A DNA stretch of 64,000 nucleotides from an uncultured Phocaeicola sp. (lineage in GTDB: Bacteria > Bacteroidota > Bacteroidia > Bacteroidales > Bacteroidaceae). The DNA lies in contig CALUGI010000004.1 of the NCBI GenBank assembly GCA_944320135.1, positions 62,001-126,000 on the forward strand, in the 5' to 3' direction. Both the position numbers and the translations under genes were made by a program. This document shows, one piece after another, positions 55,901 through 64,000 of the stretch. Numbering within the stretch: position 1 is the stretch's first letter; each line of letters starts with the position of its first letter. The notes beneath the pieces were generated by a model. That model made no database searches, was not told the DNA's origin, and saw only the letters and a program-made list of their open reading frames with translations.

Positions 55901-57279
55901 TGGATAGCCTTTCCCTCGATCATCTTGGGCTGGAACGCCTGGATGCCGAGACGGTGAAGCGTCGGGGCGCGGTTGAGCAACACGGGATGGCCCTTCATCA
56001 CATGCTCAAGAATATCCCAAATGACGGGTTCCTTACGGTCTACAATCTTCTTTGCCGATTTCACGGTCTTGACGATTCCTCGCTCGATAAGTTTGCGGAT
56101 AATGAAAGGCTTGTAAAGTTCGGCAGCCATCAGTTTAGGAATACCGCATTCGCCCATCTTCAATTCCGGGCCGACCACAATAACCGAACGGGCAGAATAG
56201 TCGACACGCTTACCGAGCAAATTCTGGCGGAAGCGGCCCTGCTTTCCTTTCAAGCTGTCTGAAAGGGATTTCAGCGGACGGTTGGCATCCGTTTTCACCG
56301 CACTCGATTTGCGGGAATTGTCGAAAAGCGAATCTACGGCTTCCTGAAGCATACGCTTCTCGTTGCGCAGAATCACTTCGGGCGCCTTTATCTCAATAAG
56401 TCTTTTCAGACGATTGTTGCGGATGATGACGCGACGATAAAGGTCGTTCAAATCGGAAGTGGCAAAACGCCCGCCGTCCAACGGTACAAGAGGGCGGAGT
56501 TCGGGCGGAATCACCGGCACGATTCGAACAATCATCCATTCGGGTTTGTTGCGGCCACGAGACGCACGGAACGATTCTACTACCTGCAAACGTTTCAAAG
56601 CCTCGTTCTTGCGCTGCTGTGAGGAATCGTTGTTGGCCTTGTGCCGCAACTCGTAAGAAAGGGCGTCAAGGTCAAGCCCTACGAGCAAGTCGTAAATCGC
56701 TTCGGCCCCCATCTTAGCTATGAACTTGTTGGGGTCAGTATCGTCCAAATACTGGTTTTCTTTAGGAAGAGTTTCGACTATGTCAAGATATTCCTCTTCA
56801 GAAAGCAAATCGTATCTGCTTATTCCGTCTTCAGCCTTCACTCCCGGCTGTATAACCACATAGCGTTCATAATAAATGATTGCATCGAGCTTCTTCGTGG
56901 GCAGTCCCAACAGATAGCCTATCTTGTTAGGCAACGAACGGAAATACCAGATATGTGCAACCGGCACAACCAGCTGGATATGTCCGCTGCGTTCGCGCCG
57001 CACTTTCTTTTCCGTCACCTCCACGCCGCACCGGTCGCAAACAATGCCTTTGTAACGGATACGCTTGTACTTTCCGCAATGGCACTCGTAGTCTTTTACC
57101 GGGCCAAAGATTCGCTCACAGAACAGACCGTCACGCTCAGGCTTGTAAGTACGGTAGTTGATCGTTTCGGGTTTCAGCACCTCGCCATAGGAGTTTTCCA
57201 AAATCTCTTCCGGAGAGGCAAGGCCGATGGTAATCTTTGAGAAATTACTCTTTATCTTGGTATCTTTTCTAAAAGCCAT
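52993..57279 (-). CDS. rpoC: DNA-directed RNA polymerase subunit beta'
   Basis: A 1428-residue subunit holding the catalytic Mg2+ site: the Asp triad is in [12 protein letters not shown] (near residue 470). The zinc-binding Cys of the N-terminus are in [21 protein letters not shown], and a second set in [13 protein letters not shown]. The length is normal for Bacteroidota. It lies 73 nt after rpoB and ends at a strong terminator. Confidence 0.98.
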   Translation of the reverse strand: MAFRKDTKIKSNFSKITIGLASPEEILENSYGEVLKPETINYRTYKPERDGLFCERIFGPVKDYECHCGKYKRIRYKGIVCDRCGVEVTEKKVRRERSGHIQLVVPVAHIWYFRSLPNKIGYLLGLPTKKLDAIIYYERYVVIQPGVKAEDGISRYDLLSEEEYLDIVETLPKENQYLDDTDPNKFIAKMGAEAIYDLLVGLDLDALSYELRHKANNDSSQQRKNEALKRLQVVESFRASRGRNKPEWMIVRIVPVIPPELRPLVPLDGGRFATSDLNDLYRRVIIRNNRLKRLIEIKAPEVILRNEKRMLQEAVDSLFDNSRKSSAVKTDANRPLKSLSDSLKGKQGRFRQNLLGKRVDYSARSVIVVGPELKMGECGIPKLMAAELYKPFIIRKLIERGIVKTVKSAKKIVDRKEPVIWDILEHVMKGHPVLLNRAPTLHRLGIQAFQPKMIEGKAIQLHPLACTAFNADFDGDQMAVHLPLSNEAVLEAQLLMLQSHNILNPANGAPITVPAQDMVLGLYYITKLRKGAKGEGLIFYGPEEAMIAYNEGKVDIHAIVSVVANDIDEEGHVVKKLIKETSVGRVIVNELVPDECGYLNTVISKKSLRDIIGDVIKKVGVARACEFLDGIKNLGYRKAFEGGLSFNLGDIIIPKEKEDLVRRGNEEIEQIMANYNMGFITDNERYNQVIDTWTHVNSDLSDILYKTIRDDDQGFNSVFMMLDSGARGSKEQIRQLSGMRGLMAKPQKAGAEGAQIIENPILSNFKEGLSVLEYFISTHGARKGLADTALKTADAGYLTRRLVDVSHDVIINEEDCGTLRGLVCTALKNNDEVIATLYERILGRVSVHDIIHPTTGELIVAAGEEITEAIAEEIEKSPIESVEIRSVLTCESKRGVCAKCYGRNLATSRMVQKGEAVGVIAAQSIGEPGTQLTLRTFHAGGIAGNMAANATVTAKNAARLEFEELRTVDAVEETGEPVRVVVGRLAEVRFVDVNTGIILSTHNVPYGSRLYASDGEVVEAGRLIAKWDPFNAVIVTEASGRVEFESVIENVTYKVESDEATGLREIIITESKDKSKIPSLHILDAEGRVVRTYNLPVGGHVVVDDGRMVKAGDILVKIPRAVGKAGDITGGLPRVTELFEARNPSNPAVVSEIDGEVTMGKIKRGNREIVVTSKTGDVKKYLVALSKQILVQENDYVRAGTPLSDGAITPADILAIKGPTAVQEYIVNEIQDVYRLQGVKINDKHFEIIVRQMMRKVQIDEPGDTRFLEQQVVDRIEFNEENDRIWGKKVVVDAGDSQNLQPGQIVTARKLRDENSMLKRRDLRPVEVRDAVPATSTQILQGITRAALQTSSFMSAASFQETTKVLNEAAINGRSDRLEGMKENVICGHLIPAGTGQREFDKIVVGSREEYDRIMANKKNILDYSEVE

Positions 57280-57352
57280 ACTTTATGTTTTATATTGATA
57301 TAAAGAATTTTGTCAGGCAGGCGGGAAAATCAGCCCCGTCTGCCTTGCAGGT

Positions 57353-60300
57353 TTATTCCAGCGTAATGCTCAGGCAGAGTCCGCGCAGTTCATGCAAAAG
57401 CACGTTGAGTGACTCTGGTATGCCCGGAGCCGGCATCGGCTCTCCTTTCACAATAGCTTCGTAAGCCTTGGAACGTCCTGTCACGTCATCCGACTTGATT
57501 GTCAGGATTTCTTGCAGAATGTGAGCTGCGCCAAACGCTTCAATAGCCCAAACCTCCATTTCTCCGAAACGCTGACCGCCAAACTGAGCCTTACCGCCCA
57601 ACGGCTGTTGGGTAATAAGCGAGTAAGGACCGATAGAACGCGCGTGCATCTTGTCTTCCACCATATGTCCGAGCTTCAGCATGTAGGTCACTCCCACCGT
57701 AGCCGCCTGGTCAAACTGCTCGCCGGTTCCTCCGTCATAGAGATAAGTCTTGCAGTAACGCGGCAGACCGGCCTTGTCAGTCCACTTGTCCAAATCGTCC
57801 AATGTAGCGCCGTCGAAAATCGGGGTGGCGAACTTCACGCCCAACTCCTTACCGGCACGCCCCAATACAGCCTCGAATATCTGACCGATATTCATACGCG
57901 ACGGCACGCCCAACGGGTTAAGCACAATATCCACCGGAGTCCCGTCCGCCAAGAACGGCATATCCTCCTGACGCACTACACGCGAAACGATACCCTTGTT
58001 TCCGTGGCGACCGGCCATCTTGTCACCCACACCAATCTTACGTTTCTTGGCAATATAAACTTTAGCCATTTGAATGATACCTGAAGGAAGCTCGTCGCCA
58101 ATAGTCAAAGCAAACTTCTTGCGCTTCAGTTCGGCATCAAGCTCCTTATATTTCTTCAGATAGTTCATTATCAAATCGCGAATCATATCGTTCTTGTGAG
58201 CATCGTTCGTCCAACGGCTCAACTGAACTACCGTATAGTCAAGCGATGACAAGTCATGCTTGGTGAACTTCGCGCCTTTGGCAATAACTTCTGCGCCCAA
58301 ATAATCTTTCACGCCCTGAGAAACCTTGTCGGCAGTCAGCACCAGCAACTTGTCAATCATGATTTCTTTCAGAGCAGCGGCTTTCGTCTCAAATTCTTCG
58401 TTCAGTTTCGGCAGAATGGCTTTGTCTGCATTTTTCTCGCTGCGGGTCTTGATTACGCGAGAATACAGTTTCTTGTCAATGACCACTCCGCGCAATGACG
58501 GAGACGCCTTCAACGAAGCGTCCTTCACGTCGCCAGCCTTGTCACCGAAGATGGCACGGAGCAACTTCTCTTCAGGAGAAGGGTCCGACTCGCCCTTCGG
58601 AGTAATCTTTCCGATAAGGATATCGCCCGGCTCCACTCGCGCTCCGATACGGATGATGCCGTTCTCGTCCAAATCTTTCGTGGCTTCCTCGCTCACGTTC
58701 GGAATATCAGAAGTCAGTTCTTCCATACCGCGCTTCGTTTCGCGGACTTCCAATATATATTCGTCTACATGCACGGACGTAAGGATGTCTTCCCGCACCA
58801 TGCGTTCGTTGAGCACAATGGCATCCTCATAATTGTATCCTTTCCAAGGCATATAGGCAACCAGCAGGTTCTTTCCCAACGCCAGTTCGCCGTCGGCTGT
58901 AGAATATCCTTCGGTCAGAATGTCGCCTTTCTTCACGCGCTGTCCCTTGCTGCAGATGGGGCGCAAGTCGATAGTCATGCTCTGGTTCGTTTTGCGGAAT
59001 TTCGGAATACGGTATTCCTTCAGAGCCGGCTCAAAGCTGACGAACTCTTCATCTTCCGTGCGGTCATAAAGGATACGTATAGTCGTTGCATCCACAAATT
59101 CAACCACTCCGTCTCCTTCTGCCGCAATCTGCGTGCGAGAATCCTCACACAGCTGGCGCTCGATGCCCGTACCCACAATCGGCGCTTCTGTACGGAGCAA
59201 AGGAACGGCCTGGCGCATCATGTTTGAACCCATCAAAGCGCGGTTCGCGTCATCATGCTCCAAGAAAGGAATCAACGAAGCTGCGATAGAGGCAATCTGC
59301 TGCGGCGAAACGTCCATCAAGTCCACCTCGCCCGGAGCCACTACCGGATAATCCGCATCACGGCGCGCCTTCACCTTCGTGCGTACAAAGGAACCGTCGT
59401 CATTCAACGGAGCGTTGCCCTGAGCGATAATTTTGTCTTCTTCTTCTTCCGCAGACAAGTATTCAATGCCTTCAGAAGACAAATCCACCACTCCGTCTTT
59501 CACTTTGCGATAAGGGGTAACGATAAAGCCCAAATCGTTAATTTTCGCATATACGCACAATGAAGAAATCAATCCGATGTTCGGACCTTCAGGCGTTTCA
59601 ATCGGACAAAGACGGCCATAATGCGTATAATGCACGTCGCGCACCTCAAATCCGGCGCGGTCACGCGACAAACCGCCGGGGCCCAATGCGGAAAGACGGC
59701 GTTTGTGAGTGATTTCCGCCAGCGGGTTTGTCTGGTCCATAAACTGCGACAACGCATTCGTTCCGAAGAAGGAATTGATAACCGACGAAATGGTTTTCGC
59801 ATTGATAAGGTCAATCGGAGTGAACACTTCGTTGTCACGCACGTTCATGCGCTCACGGATAGTGCGCGACATACGCGCCAAACCAATCGCAAACTGATTG
59901 GAGAGCTGCTCTCCTACCGTGCGCACACGGCGGTTGCTCAAATGGTCGATATCGTCCACGTCCGCTTTCGAATTGATCAGTTCGATCAAATATTTGATGA
60001 TTTCTATGATGTCCTGTTTGGTCAGCACCCTCACGTCCATCGGCGTGTCAAGACTCAATTTCTTGTTGATACGGTAACGGCCCACATCACCCAAATCATA
60101 ACGCTTCTCCGAGAAGAAAAGATTATTGATGACTTCACGCGCGCTCGCGTCGTCGGCAGGGTCCGCATTGCGCAACTGACGATAAATATAAAGCACAGCC
60201 TCTTTTTCAGAGTTGCTGGGGTCCTTCTGCAACGTGTTGAAGATAATCGAATAGTCCGAAGCATTGGCTTCTTCGTTGTGCAAAAGGATATTCTGCACGC

Positions 60301-61165
60301 CTGCCTCGATAATCAAGTCAAGATGTTCCGGCTCGATTACCGTTTCGCGGTCTATCACCACCTCATTGCGCTCGATAGATACCACCTCACCCGTATCTTC
60401 ATCCACGAAGTCTTCCGTCCATGTTTTCAGCACACGTGCAGCCAGCTTGCGGCCCACAATCTTTTTCAGATTTGTCCGATTCACCTTTACTTCTTCAGCC
60501 AAGTTGAAGATTTCAAGAATGTCCTTGTCGTTCTCGAATCCCACGGCACGCAGCAATGTAGTCACAGGCAATTTCTTCTTACGGTCAATGTATGCGTACA
60601 TCACATTGTTGATATCCGTAGCGAACTCTATCCAAGAACCTTTGAAAGGAATGATACGCGCCGAGTACAGTTTTGACCCGTTCGCATGAATGCTCTGCCC
60701 GAAGAACACTCCCGGCGAACGATGCAACTGCGAAACGACAACGCGCTCAGCCCCGTTAATCACGAATGTCCCCTTAGGAGTCATATAGGGAATGGGTCCC
60801 AAATACACGTCCTGAATCACCGTATCAAAATCTTCATGGTCAGGGTCCGTACAATAAAGTTTCAGTTTGGCCTTCAACGGCACACTGTACGTAAGCCCTC
60901 GCTCCAGACAATCGTCAATAGAATAATGAGGCGGATCAATATAATAGTCAAGAAATTCGAGCACGAAATTGTTGCGCGTGTCGGCGATAGGGAAATTCTC
61001 TGCAAACACCTTATACAAGCCGTCATTCTTACGCTTTTCAGGCGGAGTGTCTAACTGTAAGAAGTCGTGGAAAGACTTCAACTGCACTTCCAAGAAATCC
61101 GGATAGTTCATCGGATTTTTAACGGAAGCGAAATTGATTCGTTGTTTTTGGGTTTCTGAAGACAT
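57353..61165 (-). CDS. rpoB: DNA-directed RNA polymerase subunit beta
   Basis: A 1270-residue subunit forming the second half of the catalytic cleft. The rifampicin region reads [19 protein letters not shown] followed by [14 protein letters not shown], the wild-type-like sequence. The C-terminal [17 protein letters not shown] is conserved. A 159-nt gap to rplL contains a hairpin attenuator. Confidence 0.98.
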   Translation of the reverse strand: MSSETQKQRINFASVKNPMNYPDFLEVQLKSFHDFLQLDTPPEKRKNDGLYKVFAENFPIADTRNNFVLEFLDYYIDPPHYSIDDCLERGLTYSVPLKAKLKLYCTDPDHEDFDTVIQDVYLGPIPYMTPKGTFVINGAERVVVSQLHRSPGVFFGQSIHANGSKLYSARIIPFKGSWIEFATDINNVMYAYIDRKKKLPVTTLLRAVGFENDKDILEIFNLAEEVKVNRTNLKKIVGRKLAARVLKTWTEDFVDEDTGEVVSIERNEVVIDRETVIEPEHLDLIIEAGVQNILLHNEEANASDYSIIFNTLQKDPSNSEKEAVLYIYRQLRNADPADDASAREVINNLFFSEKRYDLGDVGRYRINKKLSLDTPMDVRVLTKQDIIEIIKYLIELINSKADVDDIDHLSNRRVRTVGEQLSNQFAIGLARMSRTIRERMNVRDNEVFTPIDLINAKTISSVINSFFGTNALSQFMDQTNPLAEITHKRRLSALGPGGLSRDRAGFEVRDVHYTHYGRLCPIETPEGPNIGLISSLCVYAKINDLGFIVTPYRKVKDGVVDLSSEGIEYLSAEEEEDKIIAQGNAPLNDDGSFVRTKVKARRDADYPVVAPGEVDLMDVSPQQIASIAASLIPFLEHDDANRALMGSNMMRQAVPLLRTEAPIVGTGIERQLCEDSRTQIAAEGDGVVEFVDATTIRILYDRTEDEEFVSFEPALKEYRIPKFRKTNQSMTIDLRPICSKGQRVKKGDILTEGYSTADGELALGKNLLVAYMPWKGYNYEDAIVLNERMVREDILTSVHVDEYILEVRETKRGMEELTSDIPNVSEEATKDLDENGIIRIGARVEPGDILIGKITPKGESDPSPEEKLLRAIFGDKAGDVKDASLKASPSLRGVVIDKKLYSRVIKTRSEKNADKAILPKLNEEFETKAAALKEIMIDKLLVLTADKVSQGVKDYLGAEVIAKGAKFTKHDLSSLDYTVVQLSRWTNDAHKNDMIRDLIMNYLKKYKELDAELKRKKFALTIGDELPSGIIQMAKVYIAKKRKIGVGDKMAGRHGNKGIVSRVVRQEDMPFLADGTPVDIVLNPLGVPSRMNIGQIFEAVLGRAGKELGVKFATPIFDGATLDDLDKWTDKAGLPRYCKTYLYDGGTGEQFDQAATVGVTYMLKLGHMVEDKMHARSIGPYSLITQQPLGGKAQFGGQRFGEMEVWAIEAFGAAHILQEILTIKSDDVTGRSKAYEAIVKGEPMPAPGIPESLNVLLHELRGLCLSITLE

Positions 61166-61265
61166 CTGTATGAATTTTATTTTTGACGGACTCGAACGCC
61201 CGTCCTTTTAACATTCGAGCCGGAAAGATTACCAGAATCCGGCGAACTTAATATAGACGCAAAAA

Positions 61266-61299
61266 GGTTAAGAATCCCATTCTACAGGGATTCCTAACC
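61266..61299 (-). terminator. rplL-rpoB attenuator hairpin
   Basis: On the minus strand GGTTAGGAATCCC, 8-nt loop, GGGATTCTTAACC, then T5. The stem is 13 bp with one G-U. It lies between rplL and rpoB and can lower RNA polymerase relative to ribosomal proteins. Confidence 0.7.
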
Positions 61300-61324
61300 G
61301 AGATACCTGATTTACAGGCAGTTC

Positions 61325-61702
61325 TTATTTAAGCTCAATTTCAGCTCCGGCTTCTTCCAGAGTTTTCTTCAAAGATTCAGCTTCATCTTTTGCCAAACCT
61401 TCTTTCAAAGTGCTCGGCGCACCGTCAACCAAATCTTTAGCTTCCTTCAAGCCAAGGCCGCATGCTTCTTTCACTGCCTTCACTACCTGAAGTTTAGCTG
61501 CACCTGCGCTCTTCAACACTACGTCGAAAGATGTTTTTTCTTCAACGGCTGCCGCACCTGCTGCTGCGGGACCTGCTGCCACTGCTACTGCGGCTGCGGC
61601 GGGTTCGATACCGTAATCTTCCTTCAAGATAGTTGCAAGTTCGTTGACTTCTTTCACTGTCAAGTTCACCAGTTGTTCTGCAAAAGCTTTCAAATCTGCC
61701 AT
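61325..61702 (-). CDS. rplL: 50S ribosomal protein L7/L12
   Basis: A 125-residue stalk protein that recruits translation factors. The N-terminal dimerisation part, an Ala-rich hinge (about residues 33-52) and the C-terminal domain ([34 protein letters not shown]) are standard. Confidence 0.98.
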   Translation of the reverse strand: MADLKAFAEQLVNLTVKEVNELATILKEDYGIEPAAAAVAVAAGPAAAGAAAVEEKTSFDVVLKSAGAAKLQVVKAVKEACGLGLKEAKDLVDGAPSTLKEGLAKDEAESLKKTLEEAGAEIELK

Positions 61703-61786
61703 TTTCGTATGAATTTAATTGTTTATTTACTTTGGTTTGATTAATTGTTTTTTCGGTTTCTTCTTTATTTCATGCACAACGGAAGA

Positions 61787-62302
61787 TTACTCTCCGCGTT
61801 CTGCCAAAGTTTGAAGAACTCCATGAATAGTGTTTCCACCCGACTGCAAAGCAGACACGACATTCTTCGCCGGAGATTGCAACAAAGCGACAATTTCTGC
61901 GATAACCTCGTTCTTGCTCTTGATAGTTGCAAGCGCCTCCAGCTGATCTGCACCTACATAGAAACCTTCTTCTGCATAGGCGGCTTTCAATGAAGGAACT
62001 CCGTCCTTGTATTCTTTCAGCAACTTCGCCGGAGCATTTGCTGTCTCACAGAACATCACTGAAGTGGTGCCTTTCAGCGAAGCAAACAGCGGCGAAAAGT
62101 CTACATCCAGACTTGTCAGAGCCTTGTGGAGTAACGTGTTCTTTACCACGACCAACTTGATGCCAGCCTTGAAGCATTTTCTGCGGAGCTCGCTCGTTGC
62201 AGCTGCATCCATAGCTGTTGTATCCACCAAGTAGAAGTGACCGTATTGTTTTACCGTATCAGCCAACTGACCGATAATTATACCTTTATCTTCCTTTCTC
62301 AT
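61787..62302 (-). CDS. rplJ: 50S ribosomal protein L10
   Basis: A 171-residue protein that anchors L7/L12 dimers to the ribosome. The N-terminal domain with VVVKNTLLHKAL is followed by the L12-binding helix at the C-terminus. Only 17 nt separate it from rplA, so the long L10-binding leader known in E. coli is absent here. Confidence 0.97.
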   Translation of the reverse strand: MRKEDKGIIIGQLADTVKQYGHFYLVDTTAMDAAATSELRRKCFKAGIKLVVVKNTLLHKALTSLDVDFSPLFASLKGTTSVMFCETANAPAKLLKEYKDGVPSLKAAYAEEGFYVGADQLEALATIKSKNEVIAEIVALLQSPAKNVVSALQSGGNTIHGVLQTLAERGE

Positions 62303-62319
62303 GATTTCCTCCTATTAAA

Positions 62320-63018
62320 TTAGTTTTCTTCTACGGATTTCGGGTCAATCTTGATTCCCTTACTCATCGTACTCGAAAGATAAATGCTCTTAATATAAGT
62401 ACCCTTAGCTGCGGCAGGTTTCAATTTTATGATTGTAGAAACGAATTCCTTGGCATTGTCCCGGATTTGGTCAGCAGTGAACGATACCTTTCCGATTGAC
62501 GTATGAACGATTCCGCTCTTGTCAACCTTAAAATCTATCTTACCCTGCTTCACTTCCTTTACAGCCTTGGCTACGTCCATCGTCACAGTCCCGCTCTTCG
62601 GATTCGGCATCAGTCCGCGAGGACCCAGAATACGTCCCAACGCACCGATTTTGCCCATGATAGACGGCATAGTGATAATCACATCGATGTCAGTCCAACC
62701 GCCTTTGATCTTTTCGATATACTCATCAAGACCTACATAGTCGGCTCCCGCTTCTTTTGCTGCAGCTTCGGCCTCCGGCGAACAAAGCACAAGCACACGC
62801 ACCTGCTTTCCCGTCCCATGCGGAAGGGAAACGACACCTCTCACCATCTGGTTTGCCTTACGAGGGTCCACTCCAAGACGAACGTCAATGTCTACAGAAG
62901 CGTCAAACTTGGTATAAGTAATTTCTTTCACCAATTCAGCAGCTTCCTTGAGCGAGTATGCTTTTCCTGCTTCAACCTTCTCCGCGACCGACTTTTGATT
63001 TTTTGTCAGTTTACCCAT
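62320..63018 (-). CDS. rplA: 50S ribosomal protein L1
   Basis: About 232 residues, forming the L1 stalk at the E site. [20 protein letters not shown] and [14 protein letters not shown] are conserved. The start is the ATG at 63018 (MGKLTKNQ) rather than the TTG two codons upstream. Confidence 0.97.
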   Translation of the reverse strand: MGKLTKNQKSVAEKVEAGKAYSLKEAAELVKEITYTKFDASVDIDVRLGVDPRKANQMVRGVVSLPHGTGKQVRVLVLCSPEAEAAAKEAGADYVGLDEYIEKIKGGWTDIDVIITMPSIMGKIGALGRILGPRGLMPNPKSGTVTMDVAKAVKEVKQGKIDFKVDKSGIVHTSIGKVSFTADQIRDNAKEFVSTIIKLKPAAAKGTYIKSIYLSSTMSKGIKIDPKSVEEN

Positions 63019-63034
63019 TGTCAATCGAAGTTAA

Positions 63035-63478
63035 TTAGTTATTACCTGGGAATTCACCTTTCACTGTGATACCCATACTTCTGGCCGTACCCGCCACCAT
63101 TGACATGGCAGCCTCGATGGTAAAGCAATTCAAGTCCGCCATCTTGTCTTGGGCAATCGCACGGATTTGGTCCCAAGTCAGTTCAGCCACCTTCTTACGG
63201 TTCGGTTCAGCCGATCCGCCTTTTATCTTTGCTGCCTCCAACAACTGTATAGCTGCGGGCGGAGTCTTGATTACAAAGTCGAACGACTTGTCCGTGTAGT
63301 AGGTGATAATTACAGGCAATACTTTGCCCGCTTTGTCCTGCGTCCTCGCGTTGAACTGCTTGCAAAACTCCATGATGTTTATGCCTTTCGAGCCCAGCGC
63401 AGGACCTACGGGAGGCGACGGATTCGCTGCGCCACCCTTGATCTGTAATTTGATCTGTCCGGCAACTTCTTTAGCCAT
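63035..63478 (-). CDS. rplK: 50S ribosomal protein L11
   Basis: A 147-residue protein binding 23S rRNA at the GTPase centre. [20 protein letters not shown] and the C-terminal GTARSMGI are typical. It leads the rplA-rplJ-rplL run, 58 nt after nusG. Confidence 0.98.
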   Translation of the reverse strand: MAKEVAGQIKLQIKGGAANPSPPVGPALGSKGINIMEFCKQFNARTQDKAGKVLPVIITYYTDKSFDFVIKTPPAAIQLLEAAKIKGGSAEPNRKKVAELTWDQIRAIAQDKMADLNCFTIEAAMSMVAGTARSMGITVKGEFPGNN

Positions 63479-63536
63479 TTTCTTCTATTTTTTATTGATT
63501 ATCCGACGAAAAGAATTTCACACGTAACAAAATGCT

Positions 63537-64000
63537 TTATTCTTTTTCCACATCCATAAAGCCCAATTCAAGCGGAGTTTTTCTTCCGAAAATCCGGACC
63601 ATCACTTTCAGCTTGCGTTTTTCAGCGTTCACTTCTTCGATAAGTCCCGTAAACCCTCCGAACGGCCCCACGCAGACTTTCACTGTTTCGCCTACAGCGT
63701 AAGGCACTTCTGCGCCTCCGCCGTTTTCCGCCAACGTATCTGCCGCACCCAATATTCGAGCTACTTCCGACTCCCTCAACGGCACCGGATTGTCCGTTCC
63801 TCCAAGGAAGCCTATCACATTCGGCGCGTTCCGCAAATGATGCGCCACTTCGCCTACCAGAGCCGCTTCTACCAGCACATATCCCGGCAGATAAGTCCGT
63901 TCTTTCACTATGCGCTTTCCGTTACGTACCTGATAAGTCTTTTCTGTGGGAATCAACACCTGCGATACATAATCGCCCAAGTTTCCGTGTCTGATGTCCG
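63537..64000 (-). CDS. nusG: Transcription termination/antitermination factor NusG (5' end outside window)
   Basis: The frame is open to the window edge, so the N-terminus is missing. Visible are LIPTEKTYQVRNGKRIVKER, the conserved YLPGYVLVE, a V-I-G-F-L-GG segment and the KOW domain VCVGPFGGFTGLIEEVNAEK. The position before rplK marks it as housekeeping NusG rather than a capsule-linked UpxY. An internal TTG (LGDYVSQ) is not the real start. Confidence 0.95.
   Translation of the reverse strand, partial: DIRHGNLGDYVSQVLIPTEKTYQVRNGKRIVKERTYLPGYVLVEAALVGEVAHHLRNAPNVIGFLGGTDNPVPLRESEVARILGAADTLAENGGGAEVPYAVGETVKVCVGPFGGFTGLIEEVNAEKRKLKVMVRIFGRKTPLELGFMDVEKE

Noticed and set aside
62303-62319. 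L10-binding autoregulatory leader of rplJ
   Set aside because: Only 17 nt separate rplA and rplJ, too short for such a leader.

Overview
The window is a chromosomal segment of a Gram-negative Bacteroidota, most likely a Bacteroidaceae gut species (Bacteroides or Phocaeicola type). Evidence: a SusC/SusD pair with a hybrid two-component regulator, families largely confined to this phylum (DUF4254, DUF3810, ArgF'-type carbamoyltransferase, several MnmA paralogues), lipoproteins with Cys followed by acidic residues, and promoters matching the Bacteroides -7 element TAnnTTTG in front of most transcription units. No rRNA, tRNA, CRISPR, prophage or insertion sequence was seen.

Layout. 1-9.3 kb: housekeeping and envelope genes (RNase H, LTA-synthase-like protein, lipid A acyltransferase, MsbA-like ABC exporter, DUF4254, purN, then acpP-fabF-rnc). 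9.3-20.3 kb: nitroreductase lipoprotein, mnmA copy 1, a TonB-dependent receptor, tRNA modification genes in divergent orientation (trhP-like U32 protein and dus), DUF3810, fused SpmA-SpmB, ybeY and a secreted protein. 20.4-29.7 kb: glucuronate catabolism (SDR mannonate oxidoreductase plus uxuA), a probable small RNA and a nitroreductase relic, a Ca2+ ATPase-HAD-ribF operon, a DEAD-box helicase and a small AT-rich lipoprotein. 29.7-38.2 kb: DUF389 protein, ruvB-flippase operon, ferredoxin-mnmA copy 2 operon, proA-argF' operon. 38.2-52.9 kb: a polysaccharide utilization locus on the minus strand: hybrid two-component sensor, SusC, SusD, GH43, a six-hairpin-type putative glycosidase and a lipoprotein with an internal 531-bp tandem duplication. 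53-64 kb: the nusG-rplK-rplA-rplJ-rplL-rpoB-rpoC cluster on the minus strand.

The most unusual signal is a family of degenerate, GC-rich, about 23-nt-period repeats (units beginning GAAACG, then a run of G/C, then a short T run) found at at least eleven places. They lie mostly at the 3' ends of genes, where they build terminator-like hairpins, and in some places they run into the coding region and supply the C-terminal codons. Other items to check: a promoter-plus-terminator small RNA candidate at about 22.75-22.82 kb, an rplL-rpoB attenuator hairpin, a perfectly palindromic divergent promoter between trhP and dus, and a Ser at the position that sets N-succinyl versus N-acetyl specificity in ArgF'.
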